From positions 101,978 to 165,977 of the forward strand of contig NKIQ01000004.1 of assembly GCA_002256005.1 (NCBI GenBank): a stretch of DNA of 64,000 nt, read 5' to 3'. Shown here in pieces: positions 1 to 8,623 of this stretch (the stretch's first letter is position 1; each line of letters starts with the position of its first letter). Origin of the DNA: Alphaproteobacteria bacterium PA4 (lineage in GTDB: Bacteria; Pseudomonadota; Alphaproteobacteria; Sphingomonadales; Sphingomonadaceae). The position numbers and the translations under genes are program-made. A model generated the notes under the pieces. That model was not told the DNA's origin. It searched no databases and saw only the letters and a program-made list of their open reading frames with translations.

Positions 1-1
1 C

Positions 2-616
2 ATGGACATTGGAGGCATGGGGTCTGGCGGGGACGCCGCCGCGACCCCGCAGGCCCCGGTCGTGCAGGCGCGCCGCACCGCTGAGCTCGGCGCGCGCCTG
101 ATGCGCGCCCTGCGCGAAATCCCGCAGCCGACGATCTGCGCCGTGCAGGGCATCGCCAATGGCGGCGCCGCCTGCATCGCCACCGCCTGCGATTTTCGCC
201 TGGGCAGCCGTGACGCGCGGATCGGCTATGGCGAAGTGCGGCTGGGCATCAATCTGATGTGGCAGGCGCTGCCCCTGGCCATCCAGGCTGTCGGGCTGGC
301 GCGGGCCAAGCGCATGGTGATGACCGGCGCGCTGTTCGACGCGGCGACGCTGCTGGATTGGGGGTTCTTCGATGAGATCGTGCCGCCCGAGGCGCTGGAT
401 GCCGCGGCGCGGCGCTGGGCCGAAGCGTTTGTCGCGCTGCCGCCCGTGGCCGTGCAGATGATCAAGCGTAGCGCCAATGCCTGGGCCGGTGCCCTCGATC
501 AGGCCATCATGCACGCCGATGCCGACCAATGGCTGCTTGCCAGCCGCACCGATGATTTCGGCGAGGCCGTGTCGGCCTTTTTCGCCCGCCGCACCCCGCA
601 GTTCACCGGCAATTGA
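2..616 (+). CDS. Enoyl-CoA hydratase/isomerase (crotonase) family protein, 5' end outside window
   Basis: This is the C-terminal 204 residues of a crotonase-fold enzyme; the N-terminal part lies before the window, so the ATG at base 2 is an internal Met. The conserved crotonase segment CAVQGIANGGAAC (oxyanion-hole region) is near residues 47-58, followed by ACDFRLGS and the GYGEVRLGI stretch where the family's catalytic Glu normally sits. Crotonases hydrate or isomerise acyl-CoA thioesters in fatty-acid or aromatic-acid breakdown. The exact substrate cannot be read from the sequence. A serine hydrolase gene follows 31 bases downstream on the same strand, so the two may be co-transcribed. Confidence 0.85.
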   Translation: MDIGGMGSGGDAAATPQAPVVQARRTAELGARLMRALREIPQPTICAVQGIANGGAACIATACDFRLGSRDARIGYGEVRLGINLMWQALPLAIQAVGLARAKRMVMTGALFDAATLLDWGFFDEIVPPEALDAAARRWAEAFVALPPVAVQMIKRSANAWAGALDQAIMHADADQWLLASRTDDFGEAVSAFFARRTPQFTGN

Positions 617-647
617 CCCTTTGCCGCCCGCAACAGGACCAACGCGC

Positions 648-1787
648 ATGACCATCGCCGACACGCTGACCGCCGCCCTCGCCGATGCCGGCATTCCCGG
701 CGCCGTGGCCCTGACCGGTTCCAGTCGCGCCGCCGGCGATGCCATCGCCATCGGCACGCGTGGCGATGGCGCGCCGATGACGGCGGACAGCGTCTTTCAA
801 TTGGCGAGCATGACCAAGGCGGTGGTGTCGGTCGCGGCGATGCAGCTGGTCGAGGCCGGGCGATTGACGCTCGATGCCCCGATCGGCGACCTGCTGCCGG
901 GGTTGGCCGATCCGCAGGTCCTCACCGGCTTCGATGGTGATGGTCGGGTGCAGACCCGGCCGGCGGCGCGTCCGATCACGCTGCGCCACCTGCTCAGCCA
1001 CACCTCCGGCCTCGGCTATGATTTCGTCCATGCCGATATGGCGCGGGCACGCGGCGCGCCGCCGGTGCCGGGCACGCTCGCCAGCCTCGCCACGCCGTTG
1101 CTCTTCGATCCCGGTGACGATTGGGCCTATGGCATCAGCACCGATTGGGTTGGGCTGGCGGTGGAGGCGGCCAGCGGCCAGCGCCTCGACAGCTGGATCG
1201 CCGACCATATCACCGGGCCGCTCGGCATGACGGACACCGGTTTTGAACTGACCGAGTCTCGCAAGGCGCGCTTCGTCACCAACATGGCGCGCGGCGAGGA
1301 TGGCACGCTGGTGCCATATCCCATCAACATCGGCGGCGGCACCAGCGGGGAATTCATCTCCGGCGGCGGCGGCATGATCGGGACCGCGGGCGATTACATG
1401 CGCTTCCTGCGCATGCTGCTTAACGGCGGCGGCATCGATGGCGAGCGCATCCTGTCACGCGCGAGCATCGCCGAAATGACCCGCAACCAGATCGGCAGCC
1501 TGCGCGCCGGTGGCATGACCACGACGATGCCGGCGCTGTCCGCCGCCGTGCAATGGTTCCCCGAAATGATCGCCGGCTGGGGCCTGGGCTTCCTTATCAA
1601 CCCCGAAACCGGCGCCGATGGCCGCAGCGCCGGCAGCTGCGCCTGGGCCGGCATCTGCAACACCTATTTCTGGTTCGATCCGGAGCGCGACATCGCCGCC
1701 GTGCTGCTGATGCAGATGCTGCCCTTTGCCGATCCGGGCGCGCTGGCGGTGCTGGGGGCGTTTGAGCGGGCGGTCTACGCGGCCTGA
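648..1787 (+). CDS. Serine hydrolase, beta-lactamase/EstB-like family
   Basis: A 379-residue serine hydrolase of the class C beta-lactamase/penicillin-binding-protein fold. The nucleophile motif SMTK is at residues 54-57 (SxxK), with LRHLLSHTSGL about 60 residues later, as in EstB-type esterases and related hydrolases. There is no clear signal peptide, which argues for a cytoplasmic esterase rather than a periplasmic beta-lactamase. The open frame extends upstream to 477, but that part overlaps the crotonase gene, so ATG 648, the first ATG after the upstream stop, is chosen. Substrate unknown; the neighbouring crotonase hints at acyl-ester or acyl-CoA metabolism, which is only an inference. 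Confidence 0.85.
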   Translation: MTIADTLTAALADAGIPGAVALTGSSRAAGDAIAIGTRGDGAPMTADSVFQLASMTKAVVSVAAMQLVEAGRLTLDAPIGDLLPGLADPQVLTGFDGDGRVQTRPAARPITLRHLLSHTSGLGYDFVHADMARARGAPPVPGTLASLATPLLFDPGDDWAYGISTDWVGLAVEAASGQRLDSWIADHITGPLGMTDTGFELTESRKARFVTNMARGEDGTLVPYPINIGGGTSGEFISGGGGMIGTAGDYMRFLRMLLNGGGIDGERILSRASIAEMTRNQIGSLRAGGMTTTMPALSAAVQWFPEMIAGWGLGFLINPETGADGRSAGSCAWAGICNTYFWFDPERDIAAVLLMQMLPFADPGALAVLGAFERAVYAA

Positions 1788-2031
1788 AACGGCGGCAGCC
1801 AGTGACGGCCGACTGGACTTTGCCGGTGCAGCGGGACGACGGGTGCTGACCGTTCGGCCGTTTGTCCCCTACACAAAAATCGCCTTTCGCCGTCAAAGCT
1901 TTCAGTTGTTCATGCCGCGTCAATCTGCGGACGGGCATAAGCGACTCGTGGCTGGCGACAGCAACCGGAGTTTGCCCCCTGTTATCCGGTTGCCGCGTAA
2001 ATCGCCCGCCACTGCGTGACGAGCGCAAACC

Positions 2032-2063
2032 GGCCCCCGCTCCATGCCCCCGGAGCGGGGGCC
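2032..2063 (-). terminator. Strong GC hairpin at the 3' end of the DUF1330 gene
   Basis: A perfect 12 bp stem (2032-2043 with 2052-2063, arms GGCCCCCGCTCC and GGAGCGGGGGCC) with an 8-base loop lies directly against the DUF1330 stop codon. No good T-tract follows on the minus strand, so it may be a weak or factor-assisted terminator or an mRNA 3'-end stabiliser. The rest of 1788-2031 shows no gene or recognisable RNA. Confidence 0.5.
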
Positions 2064-2591
2064 CTATTGTTTCGGGGCCTCGGAACGCACCATCGGGATG
2101 CTGGCCGTCACATCCGGCGATGGCACGGCCTTGTAGCCGCCGGGGTTGAGCTGTGCGGCGACGGCCGGTGGTGGCGGGATTTCCGGATAGATCGTCACGG
2201 TGAAATCGCCGGCGCTGGGGTTCTGGCGAAGCGGCACCAGCTGTTTCTGATAGAGTTCCGAATACCAGAAGCGCCGGGCATGGGCGTAGCAGGGGAAGCG
2301 TACCATCAGCACGCTCTGGTTCGGCGGCGGGCTGCCTTCGAAGGTCGCGATGCTGCGCGGCGAGGCGATGTAATAGCCGCCGAGTTTTTCATAAAGGCCG
2401 CTGGCCCGGATCGCTTCGCCATAGCGCAGGATGCGATCGCGATCGTGCACCAGCCCCGACACCAGCATGATGACCGGTCGCCCATCGCAGATATCGGCGT
2501 TGACGGCAGGGGCGAGCGCGGCAGGGCCAGGGGGCGGTGGCGCGACCGGCGGCACAGCAGCGGTGGCGAGGAGCAGAACAAGGCTGATCAT
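2064..2591 (-). CDS. DUF1330 domain protein with signal peptide
   Basis: A 175-residue protein starting MISLVLLLATAAV, a short hydrophobic export signal followed by a Pro/Ala-rich linker. The rest matches the DUF1330 pattern: a GGYYIASPRS strand, then EGSPPPNQSVLMVRFPCYAHARR and a WYSELYQKQLVPLR stretch, equivalent to the family's EFPs...aWYdSpeYq..k.lR core. DUF1330 has a dimeric alpha/beta-barrel fold and no assigned biochemical role. The start at 2591 is preferred over in-frame codons further upstream because it begins the signal sequence. The gene is divergent from the ABC exporter, with about 80 bases between the starts. Confidence 0.75.
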   Translation of the reverse strand: MISLVLLLATAAVPPVAPPPPGPAALAPAVNADICDGRPVIMLVSGLVHDRDRILRYGEAIRASGLYEKLGGYYIASPRSIATFEGSPPPNQSVLMVRFPCYAHARRFWYSELYQKQLVPLRQNPSAGDFTVTIYPEIPPPPAVAAQLNPGGYKAVPSPDVTASIPMVRSEAPKQ

Positions 2592-2670
2592 GGCACCAGC
2601 CTGCGTCACGCCGCGCCCCTGTGGCAAGCCCGCAGTTGCGCGCGCGCGTCGCCAGCGCCAGATAGGGACG

Positions 2671-4488
2671 ATGCAAAGTTTTCACACCGGCACGGCGCCG
2701 CAGGGCAAGGCCGATTTCGGCACGTTGCGCCGCTTCATGCCCTATCTCTGGCCCAAGGGTGAACCGGCGCTGCGCGCCCGTGTCGTCGCCGCGATGCTGC
2801 TGGTCATCCTCGCCAAATCGACCAGCCTCGTCATGCCCTTCGCCTTCAAGGGCGCCATCGATCGCATGGCCGCCGGCGTGCCCGATGGCATCCAGATCGC
2901 CATTGCGCTGGTCTGTGCCTATGCGCTGGCCCGCTTCGGCGGGGTGCTGTTCGACAATCTGCGCAACGCCATCTTCGAGCGCGTCGGCCAGACTGCGGCG
3001 CGGCGGCTCTCCCAGGATGTCTTTGCCCATATCCACCGCCTGTCGCTGCGCTTTCACCTCGAGCGCCGCACCGGGTCGCTGACTCGCGTCGTCGAGCGCG
3101 GCACCAAGAGCATCGACACGATGCTTTATTTCATCCTGTTCAACATCTTCCCGACCGTGTTCGAACTGACCGCGGTCTGCGTCATCTTCTGGATCAAGCT
3201 GGGGCCACTGATGGTGGCGGCGGTGCTGGTGATGGTGATCGCCTATATCGCCTATACCCAGCGCGTCACCGACTGGCGGTCGAAGCTGCGCCGCGAGATG
3301 GTCGACAGCGACAACAAGGCGGTGGCGCGCGCCGTCGATTCGCTGCTCAACTATGAAACAGTCAAATATTTCAACGCCGAAGCGCATGAGAACCGCAACT
3401 ATGGCCTGGCCATCAAGCGCTACACCGATGCCGCGACCAGGAACGAGGTGTCGCTCGCCTGGCTGAACATCGGCCAGTCGCTGATCACCAACATCATGAT
3501 GGCCGGCGCCATGGGCTATACCGTATGGGGCTGGCACCAGGGCCGCTTCAGCGTCGGCGATGTCGTGCTGGTCAACACGCTGCTGGCCCAGCTGTTTCGG
3601 CCGCTCGACATGCTCGGCATGGTCTATCGCGAGATCAAGCAGGGCCTGATCGACATGGAAGCCATGTTCGGCCTGATCGATACACCACAGGAAATCGCCG
3701 ATGCGCCGAACGCGCCGGCACTGGTGGTGCGCGGCGGCCATGTCCGCTTCGCGCAGGTCGGCTTCGGCTATGACGCCCGCCGCCAGATCCTCCACGATGT
3801 GGCGTTCGATGTGCCGCCGGGGGGCAAGCTCGCCATCGTCGGCCATAGCGGGGCCGGCAAATCGACGCTGAGCCGCATCCTCTACCGCTTCTACGACATC
3901 CAGTCGGGCACAGTCAGCATCGATGGCCAGGATATCGCCGGGGTGACACAGGACAGTTTGCGCCGCGCCATCGGCATCGTGCCGCAGGACACGGTGCTGT
4001 TCAACGACACGATCGGCTACAACATCGGCTATGGCCGGCCCGACGCGACACAGGCGGAGATCGAGGCGGCGGCGCGGGGTGCAGCCATTCATGACTTCAT
4101 CCTGTCGCTGCCCGATGGCTATCGGACCCAGGTCGGCGAGCGCGGCCTCAAGCTCTCCGGCGGCGAGAAACAGCGCGTCGCCATCGCCCGCACCATCCTC
4201 AAGGACCCGGCCATCCTGATTCTCGACGAAGCCACCAGCGCACTCGATTCGGCGACCGAAGCCGACATCCAGCAGGCGCTCGGCGCTGTCAGCCAGAGCC
4301 GGACAACGCTGGTCATCGCACACCGGCTCTCCACCGTCACCGATGCCGATGAGATCATCGTGCTGAGCGCCGGCCGCATCATCGAGCGCGGTCGCCATGA
4401 GGCGCTGCTCGCCGCCAACGGTGCCTATGCCGACATGTGGGCGCTGCAGCAGGCCGAGGACCAGGACGAAGCGCTGATTGCTGAATAA
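2671..4488 (+). CDS. Atm1-type ABC exporter (fused permease and ATPase)
   Basis: A 605-residue half-transporter with an N-terminal six-helix exporter domain (about residues 30-325) and a C-terminal ABC ATPase. Walker A GHSGAGKST is near residue 391, the signature LSGGEKQRVAIARTI near 495, Walker B ILILDEATSALD near 515, and the switch His in VIAHRLSTV. The region YFNAEAHENRNYGLAIKRY is typical of the Atm1/HMT subfamily, which exports glutathione-linked sulfur, metal or Fe-S precursors from the cytoplasm. The start ATG 2671 is used because the upstream in-frame extension covers the divergent DUF1330 gene. Substrate is inferred from subfamily only. Confidence 0.9.
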   Translation: MQSFHTGTAPQGKADFGTLRRFMPYLWPKGEPALRARVVAAMLLVILAKSTSLVMPFAFKGAIDRMAAGVPDGIQIAIALVCAYALARFGGVLFDNLRNAIFERVGQTAARRLSQDVFAHIHRLSLRFHLERRTGSLTRVVERGTKSIDTMLYFILFNIFPTVFELTAVCVIFWIKLGPLMVAAVLVMVIAYIAYTQRVTDWRSKLRREMVDSDNKAVARAVDSLLNYETVKYFNAEAHENRNYGLAIKRYTDAATRNEVSLAWLNIGQSLITNIMMAGAMGYTVWGWHQGRFSVGDVVLVNTLLAQLFRPLDMLGMVYREIKQGLIDMEAMFGLIDTPQEIADAPNAPALVVRGGHVRFAQVGFGYDARRQILHDVAFDVPPGGKLAIVGHSGAGKSTLSRILYRFYDIQSGTVSIDGQDIAGVTQDSLRRAIGIVPQDTVLFNDTIGYNIGYGRPDATQAEIEAAARGAAIHDFILSLPDGYRTQVGERGLKLSGGEKQRVAIARTILKDPAILILDEATSALDSATEADIQQALGAVSQSRTTLVIAHRLSTVTDADEIIVLSAGRIIERGRHEALLAANGAYADMWALQQAEDQDEALIAE

Positions 4489-4519
4489 AGTCTTAAAAAT
4501 CATCAGCAAGCGAGTTTTT

Positions 4520-4540
4520 ATTGCCAGATTTGGTGGCAAT
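4520..4540 (+). promoter_or_regulatory. Small inverted repeat upstream of first PEPxxWA-CTERM protease
   Basis: ATTGCCA (4520-4526) and TGGCAAT (4534-4540) form a perfect 7 bp inverted repeat with a 7-base spacer in the AT-richer interval between the ABC exporter and the protease gene. It could be a regulator site in the protease promoter or a weak 3' hairpin of the exporter; no T-tract follows. Confidence 0.35.
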
Positions 4541-4590
4541 GCGTACCTTCCCCGCGGGTCAAGCATCATGTGTTAAACAGGGGTAATGAT

Positions 4591-5727
4591 ATGAAGAATC
4601 GGCAATATCTGGCGGCACTCGCCGCCTCGGTCGCAGCGCTGTACGCACCGACCGCAGCAGAAGCCAAATCTGTCACCGCGACGGTCAATGGCGTAACCTA
4701 CACCGCCACCAGCTCGATCATCGGCCAGACCTCCACGGCAACGATCGCCGGCGGCGGTACCGCCGCTTATCTGGCACCGACCGCCAACTATCGCAGCACC
4801 GTCGGCCTGCTGATGGATTATGGTGCCGGTGGTGCGTTCGTTTGCTCGGGTAGCCTGAATGCCAAGCGCAATTCGATCATCACCGCGGGCCATTGTGTCG
4901 CCGAAGGGCCTGGCGAGAAGCTGCAGAGCGTGACCGCCTATTTCTATGACGGCAACGCCGGCGATCCGAACGTTTATGCGACCGGTGCCACCGGCGTCAC
5001 CACGGTCAATATCAGCCGCGTCTATCGCAACAGTGCCTATACCGGTGAAGTCATCGATCAGAATGACATCGCCGTGCTGCGTCTTGCCACGGCCGCCCCC
5101 ACTTATGCCGTGGGTTACGACCTCTACCTCGGCACCGACCTGACCGGCCTCGACTATAATGTCGCTGGCTATGGCACGCGCTCCAACAACGGCGGCAATC
5201 TGGGCATCGATGCCGGGCAAAGACTGGGCACCGGCCGGTTGCGCCAGGGTGACAACCGCTATGACTTCGCCTTTGGCGATGCCGATTTTGTTGGCGATTG
5301 GGCGGGCGTTTTCGGGACTGCCGATGTCGACCATGTTTACATTGCCGATTTCGACAATGGTCTGGTTGCCAACGATACATCCTGCCTTATCGGTGGCTTT
5401 TATGGTTACAGCAGCGGCAAATATTGCAACCTCGGTCGCGGTTCGACCGAAGTCAGCACTGCGGGTGGCGATTCAGGCGGCCCGCAGTTCATCAATGGCA
5501 AGTTGGCATCGGTCACCAGTTTCGGTCTGACCTTCGGTACCGGCTTTGGTGATATCCGCGCCGGGTTGAACAACACCTTCGGCGAACTGAACGGTTTTGT
5601 GCCGATTTATCTGCACAAGGATTTTATCGCCGCTTCGGTGCCGGAGCCGTCGAGCTGGGCGATGCTGATCGCCGGCTTTGGCCTGACCGGTGCCGCCATG
5701 CGTCGACGCCGCGCCGCTATCGCCTGA
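4591..5727 (+). CDS. Secreted trypsin-like serine protease with PEPxxWA-CTERM anchor
   Basis: A 378-residue chymotrypsin-fold protease. The signal peptide is MKNRQYLAALAASVAALYAP followed by an AEA-K cleavage region. The catalytic triad is visible: His101 in TAGHC, Asp159 in QNDIAVLRL and Ser295 in AGGDSGGP. The C-terminus from residue 350 reads VPEPSSWAMLIAGFGL followed by a hydrophobic stretch and MRRRR, the PEPxxWA-CTERM sorting signal that exosortase-type enzymes process in sphingomonads. ATG 4591 with GGGG upstream is preferred over an in-frame GTG at 4570. A close paralog follows immediately. It is probably exported and held at the cell surface before processing; no exosortase gene is in this window. 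Confidence 0.92.
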   Translation: MKNRQYLAALAASVAALYAPTAAEAKSVTATVNGVTYTATSSIIGQTSTATIAGGGTAAYLAPTANYRSTVGLLMDYGAGGAFVCSGSLNAKRNSIITAGHCVAEGPGEKLQSVTAYFYDGNAGDPNVYATGATGVTTVNISRVYRNSAYTGEVIDQNDIAVLRLATAAPTYAVGYDLYLGTDLTGLDYNVAGYGTRSNNGGNLGIDAGQRLGTGRLRQGDNRYDFAFGDADFVGDWAGVFGTADVDHVYIADFDNGLVANDTSCLIGGFYGYSSGKYCNLGRGSTEVSTAGGDSGGPQFINGKLASVTSFGLTFGTGFGDIRAGLNNTFGELNGFVPIYLHKDFIAASVPEPSSWAMLIAGFGLTGAAMRRRRAAIA

Positions 5728-5750
5728 TCGCGACGACGGAGCAACGGAAG

Positions 5751-5779
5751 AGCCGACGGGGCAACCCGTCGGCTTTTTT
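5751..5779 (+). terminator. Rho-independent terminator of first protease gene
   Basis: Perfect 10 bp stem AGCCGACGGG/CCCGTCGGCT with a GCAA tetraloop, followed at once by T6, starting 24 bases after the stop codon. A textbook intrinsic terminator, so the two tandem protease genes are transcribed separately. Confidence 0.93.
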
Positions 5780-5861
5780 GCGTCAGCACATTCTGCGGCA
5801 ACCTGCCGCGGTAATCATTGCTTTTCGGACATGATTTTCGTTTGTGCTGCAGCATTACGCT

Positions 5862-5894
5862 GAGTTAACTCTGTTTCGGGGTCATTATCGAAAC
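5862..5894 (+). promoter_or_regulatory. Two inverted repeats in the promoter region of the second protease gene
   Basis: GAGTTAACTC (5862-5871) is a perfect 10 bp palindrome, and GTTTCG (5873-5878) pairs with CGAAAC (5889-5894) across 10 bases. Both lie 22-54 bases before the start codon, where an operator or the -10/-35 region would be expected. No regulator is assigned. Confidence 0.35.
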
Positions 5895-5915
5895 AAATCA
5901 AGGGGTTAATTTTTC

Positions 5916-7109
5916 ATGAAGTCGTATGTTGTTTCGCTTGCAGCGCTTCTGCTGCCCTCGGCTGCCTCCGCCGGTGTTGCCGATCTTTTGAATTCCGGGT
6001 TCGAAGCTGCCAACCCGGTCGTCGAGGTGTCCGCCGCCAAGACCGCATCCGGCCGCTTTGGTGACATGGTCTGGGAAGCGCGCAGCAAGATCGTTGCGAT
6101 GACATCGACCGCCACCGTTGCCACCGGCGGCAGTCCGACCTTTCTGGCGCCGAAGCCGCAGTACAATGGCGTCGCTTCGCTGATCATGAACTATGGTGCC
6201 GGCGGCAGTTTCATCTGCACCGGCACGCTGCTCGGCGATCGTGTGTCGATCGTGACCGCGGCGCACTGTGTCAGCGATGGCGCCGGCACGGCCGGCCCGC
6301 TGACCACCACGGCCTTTTTCAACAATGCCACCGACCCGGTGAACCATATCGATCCGACCTCGACCGCGCTCAACGTCAGCCGCATCATCGTCAACCAGGG
6401 CTATACCGGCCAGGTCGTCGACCAGAACGACATCGCCATCCTGCGCCTGGCCCAGGCCGCGCCCAGCTGGATCAACAGCTATGATTTCGATTTCACCACG
6501 CCGGTGCAGGGTGAACAGCTGAACATCGCCGGCTATGGCGGTCGCTGGGATGGCGTCGGCCCGCAGGGCGCCAATATCGGTACCGGCCGTTTGCGGCAAG
6601 GCGACAACACCTACGACTTCCGTTTCGGCGACGCCCGCTTTGGCGGCTTCTGGAACCGACCCAATGTAAACCGCCCGGGTTCGACCAACTTCTTCGGCAC
6701 TGCCCAGATTCGGGACAGCTGGATCTATGATTTCGACAATGGCACCAGCACAAATGATGCGTCATGCCGTATCGGCAATCTGTTCAGCCCCACCACCTTC
6801 TGCAACACCGGCGTCGGCGCCCGCGAAGTCGGTTCGGCTGGCGGCGATTCCGGCGGCCCGAACTTCGTCGGCGGCAAGATCAAGTCGGTGACCTCCTATG
6901 GCCTGACGTTCGGCACCGGTCTCGGCGATTGCCGCACCGGGCTGAACAGCAGCTGCGGGGAGTTGAACGGTGTCGTGCCGGTGTCGATCCACCAGAACTT
7001 CATCACCAATGCGATGGCCGTGCCGGAACCGTCGAGCTGGGCGATGCTGATTGCCGGCTTCGGCCTGACCGGCGCCGTCATGCGCCGTCGTCGCGCCGTC
7101 GCCGCATAA
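5916..7109 (+). CDS. Secreted trypsin-like serine protease with PEPxxWA-CTERM anchor (paralog)
   Basis: A 397-residue paralog of the preceding protease. Signal peptide MKSYVVSLAALLLPSAASAG; triad His117 (VTAAHC), Asp172 (QNDIAILRL) and Ser312 (AGGDSGGP); the same GTGRLRQGDN and FGTGLGD blocks as its neighbour. The C-terminus has VPEPSSWAMLIAGFGL and MRRRR, so both copies carry the same sorting signal. An AAGGGG ribosome site lies 8 bases before ATG 5916. The extra N-terminal segment (residues 20-60) is the main difference from the first copy. The arrangement indicates a tandem duplication with divergence, each copy keeping its own terminator. Confidence 0.92.
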   Translation: MKSYVVSLAALLLPSAASAGVADLLNSGFEAANPVVEVSAAKTASGRFGDMVWEARSKIVAMTSTATVATGGSPTFLAPKPQYNGVASLIMNYGAGGSFICTGTLLGDRVSIVTAAHCVSDGAGTAGPLTTTAFFNNATDPVNHIDPTSTALNVSRIIVNQGYTGQVVDQNDIAILRLAQAAPSWINSYDFDFTTPVQGEQLNIAGYGGRWDGVGPQGANIGTGRLRQGDNTYDFRFGDARFGGFWNRPNVNRPGSTNFFGTAQIRDSWIYDFDNGTSTNDASCRIGNLFSPTTFCNTGVGAREVGSAGGDSGGPNFVGGKIKSVTSYGLTFGTGLGDCRTGLNSSCGELNGVVPVSIHQNFITNAMAVPEPSSWAMLIAGFGLTGAVMRRRRAVAA

Positions 7110-7130
7110 GCAGCACCAGGCACAACAGGA

Positions 7131-7166
7131 AAGGGCCGGCGGGGCAATCCGCCGGCCCTTTTTTTC
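7131..7166 (+). terminator. Rho-independent terminator of second protease gene
   Basis: Stem AAGGGCCGGCGG / CCGCCGGCCCTT with a short loop containing GGCAAT, followed by T7. Its design (GGGGCAA loop region) resembles the terminator at 5751-5779, as expected if gene and terminator duplicated together. Confidence 0.92.
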
Positions 7167-7183
7167 ATCTCAGGGCCGTGGCC

Positions 7184-7753
7184 TTACGGCATCAGCACGG
7201 TGTCGATGACATGGATGACACCGTTCGACTGGTTGACGTCGGCGATCGTTACCATCGCCATACCGCCCTTGGCGTCAGTGAGCATCACGCCCTTGCCCAT
7301 CAGGCTGGCGGTCAGTTTCTCGCCCTGCACGGTGGTCAGTTCGGCCTTGCCGCCGCCGGCCTTGATCGCGGCGACGATGGCGCCTGCGGTCATCTTGCCG
7401 GGGACAACATGATAGGTGAGGATCTTGGTCAGCGTCGCCTTGTTCTCGGGCTTGACCAGTGTTTCGACGGTGCCGGTCGGCAGCTTGGCAAAGGCGGCAT
7501 TGGTGGGGGCGAAGACGGTGAACGGGCCGGGGCTCTTCAGCGTCGCCACCAGATCGGCGGCCTTGACCGCTGCCACCAGCGTGGTGTGATCGGCGGAGTT
7601 CACGGCATTGTCGACGATATCCTTTGACGGATACATGGCGGCACCACCGACCATGACGGTCTTTTCGGCGGCATTGACCAGGGTCGGGGTGGTCGCAAGG
7701 CCGAACATGGCCATGGACAGCAGCGCAGCGCGCATCGGGTTCGAGATCGACAT
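7184..7753 (-). CDS. Secreted fasciclin (FAS1) domain protein
   Basis: A 189-residue exported protein: signal peptide MSISNPMRAALLSMAMFGLA with cleavage near VNA-AEK, then one FAS1 domain. FAS1 hallmarks are present: H1-like GPFTVFAPTNAAFAKLP, the YHVVPGKMTA block and the C-terminal NGVIHVIDTVLMP. FAS1 domains mediate adhesion and protein-protein contacts outside the membrane. Two adjacent ATGs (7756, 7753) follow a GAGGGAG ribosome site; 7753 has the better spacing. It is the last gene of the sigma/RskA cluster, and in mycobacteria the homologous SigK/RskA pair controls FAS1 proteins MPT70/MPT83, so it is the likely regulatory target. Confidence 0.9.
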   Translation of the reverse strand: MSISNPMRAALLSMAMFGLATTPTLVNAAEKTVMVGGAAMYPSKDIVDNAVNSADHTTLVAAVKAADLVATLKSPGPFTVFAPTNAAFAKLPTGTVETLVKPENKATLTKILTYHVVPGKMTAGAIVAAIKAGGGKAELTTVQGEKLTASLMGKGVMLTDAKGGMAMVTIADVNQSNGVIHVIDTVLMP

Positions 7754-7853
7754 CATACTCCCTCTCGGTAAAACACAGTCCGTTGGCGGACAGGCGCAAA
7801 TACGAAAGAGGCGCCAGCGGCGTTGCGGGCGTGCGGGAATGTCGCAGTGTGGA

Positions 7854-7880
7854 GGGGCGATGCCGTTCAGGCACCGCCCC
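7854..7880 (-). terminator. Hairpin between anti-sigma gene and fasciclin gene
   Basis: GGGGCG-A-TGCC (7854-7864) pairs with GGCA-C-CGCCCC (7870-7880) around a 5-base loop, with one internal mismatch. On the minus strand it follows the rskA-like stop by 18 bases and precedes the fasciclin gene. There is no T-tract; it could be a partial terminator or attenuator that separates expression of the two. Confidence 0.4.
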
Positions 7881-7897
7881 CGCACGCGCGGATCGGT

Positions 7898-8623
7898 TCA
7901 GACCGCGCTCAGCTTGCCGGTGGCGACGACGGGCCCGGTCGGAAGACCCGTCTTCGAACCACCCAGTGGCTCGATGGAGATGGCGAGAGTGGCGCCCGGT
8001 TGCAACCCGGTCAGCTGTTTTGCCGCAAGGGCGTGCGAATTGGGGCCATGGATATCGATGACACCCAGGGAGCGGGGCGGCTTGTCGCCTTCGATCACCC
8101 ACAGCTCCGGCGACTTGCCGGCATCATCGCGTTGGGTGGCCGGCGTCAGCACCACCGAGCCGCGTAGTGGATCATAGGCGGCGGCGAGCAGCGGCTTGCC
8201 ATCGGCGCCGGCGAGGCTGGCGACGAGCAGCTGCGGTGGGGCGCCGGGTGGTGGCGCCGGCGGGTTGACCTGGGCGATGGCGATCACCGCCGCCGCGGTG
8301 CCGGCAAAGGCGAGACTGCGCCACAGCGCCAGGCTTTGCCACAGGCCGGGCTTCGGCGTTTCGGCGGCCGCACGGCGCGGTACCGGTGCAATCTCGGCGG
8401 CGATGCCCTGCCAGACGCTGTCGGGCACCGGCACTGGTGGCGTTTCGCCATCCAGCGGCGCCAGCTGGGCCTGCCAGTCCGCAACCAGCGCGCGGAACGC
8501 CGGATCGGACCGCAGACGCGTTTCGACGGCGCGGCGTTCGGCGCGCTCGAGCGCGCCCAGCGCATAATCCATGGCCAGAACCATGTCCGGCGTCATCTCG
8601 TCCTCGCGATCGGGCGTGGTCAT
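7898..8623 (-). CDS. RskA-type anti-sigma factor
   Basis: A 241-residue membrane anti-sigma factor. The N-terminal cytoplasmic part (residues 1-95) has the DYALGALERAERRAVETRL and DPAFRALVADWQAQLAPL pattern of the RskA/anti-sigma-K family. One transmembrane helix lies at about 103-120 (SLAFAGTAAAVIAIAQV), and the periplasmic C-terminal RskA domain contains LWVIEGDKPPRSLG and GATLAISIEPLGGS. It would hold the partner sigma factor at the membrane until a signal, in mycobacteria linked to redox state and proteolysis, releases it. Its ATG overlaps the sigma stop by 4 bases, indicating translational coupling. Confidence 0.9.
   Translation of the reverse strand: MTTPDREDEMTPDMVLAMDYALGALERAERRAVETRLRSDPAFRALVADWQAQLAPLDGETPPVPVPDSVWQGIAAEIAPVPRRAAAETPKPGLWQSLALWRSLAFAGTAAAVIAIAQVNPPAPPPGAPPQLLVASLAGADGKPLLAAAYDPLRGSVVLTPATQRDDAGKSPELWVIEGDKPPRSLGVIDIHGPNSHALAAKQLTGLQPGATLAISIEPLGGSKTGLPTGPVVATGKLSAV

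Noticed and set aside
2389..4569. 726-codon open frame antisense to the ABC exporter
   Set aside because: Low-complexity, no family pattern; the opposite strand encodes a full exporter with all motifs.
4489..5915. Sigma-54 type promoters before the PEPxxWA protease genes, as reported for some PEP-CTERM systems
   Set aside because: No convincing -24/-12 pair (TGGC...TTGC) could be seen in either upstream region.
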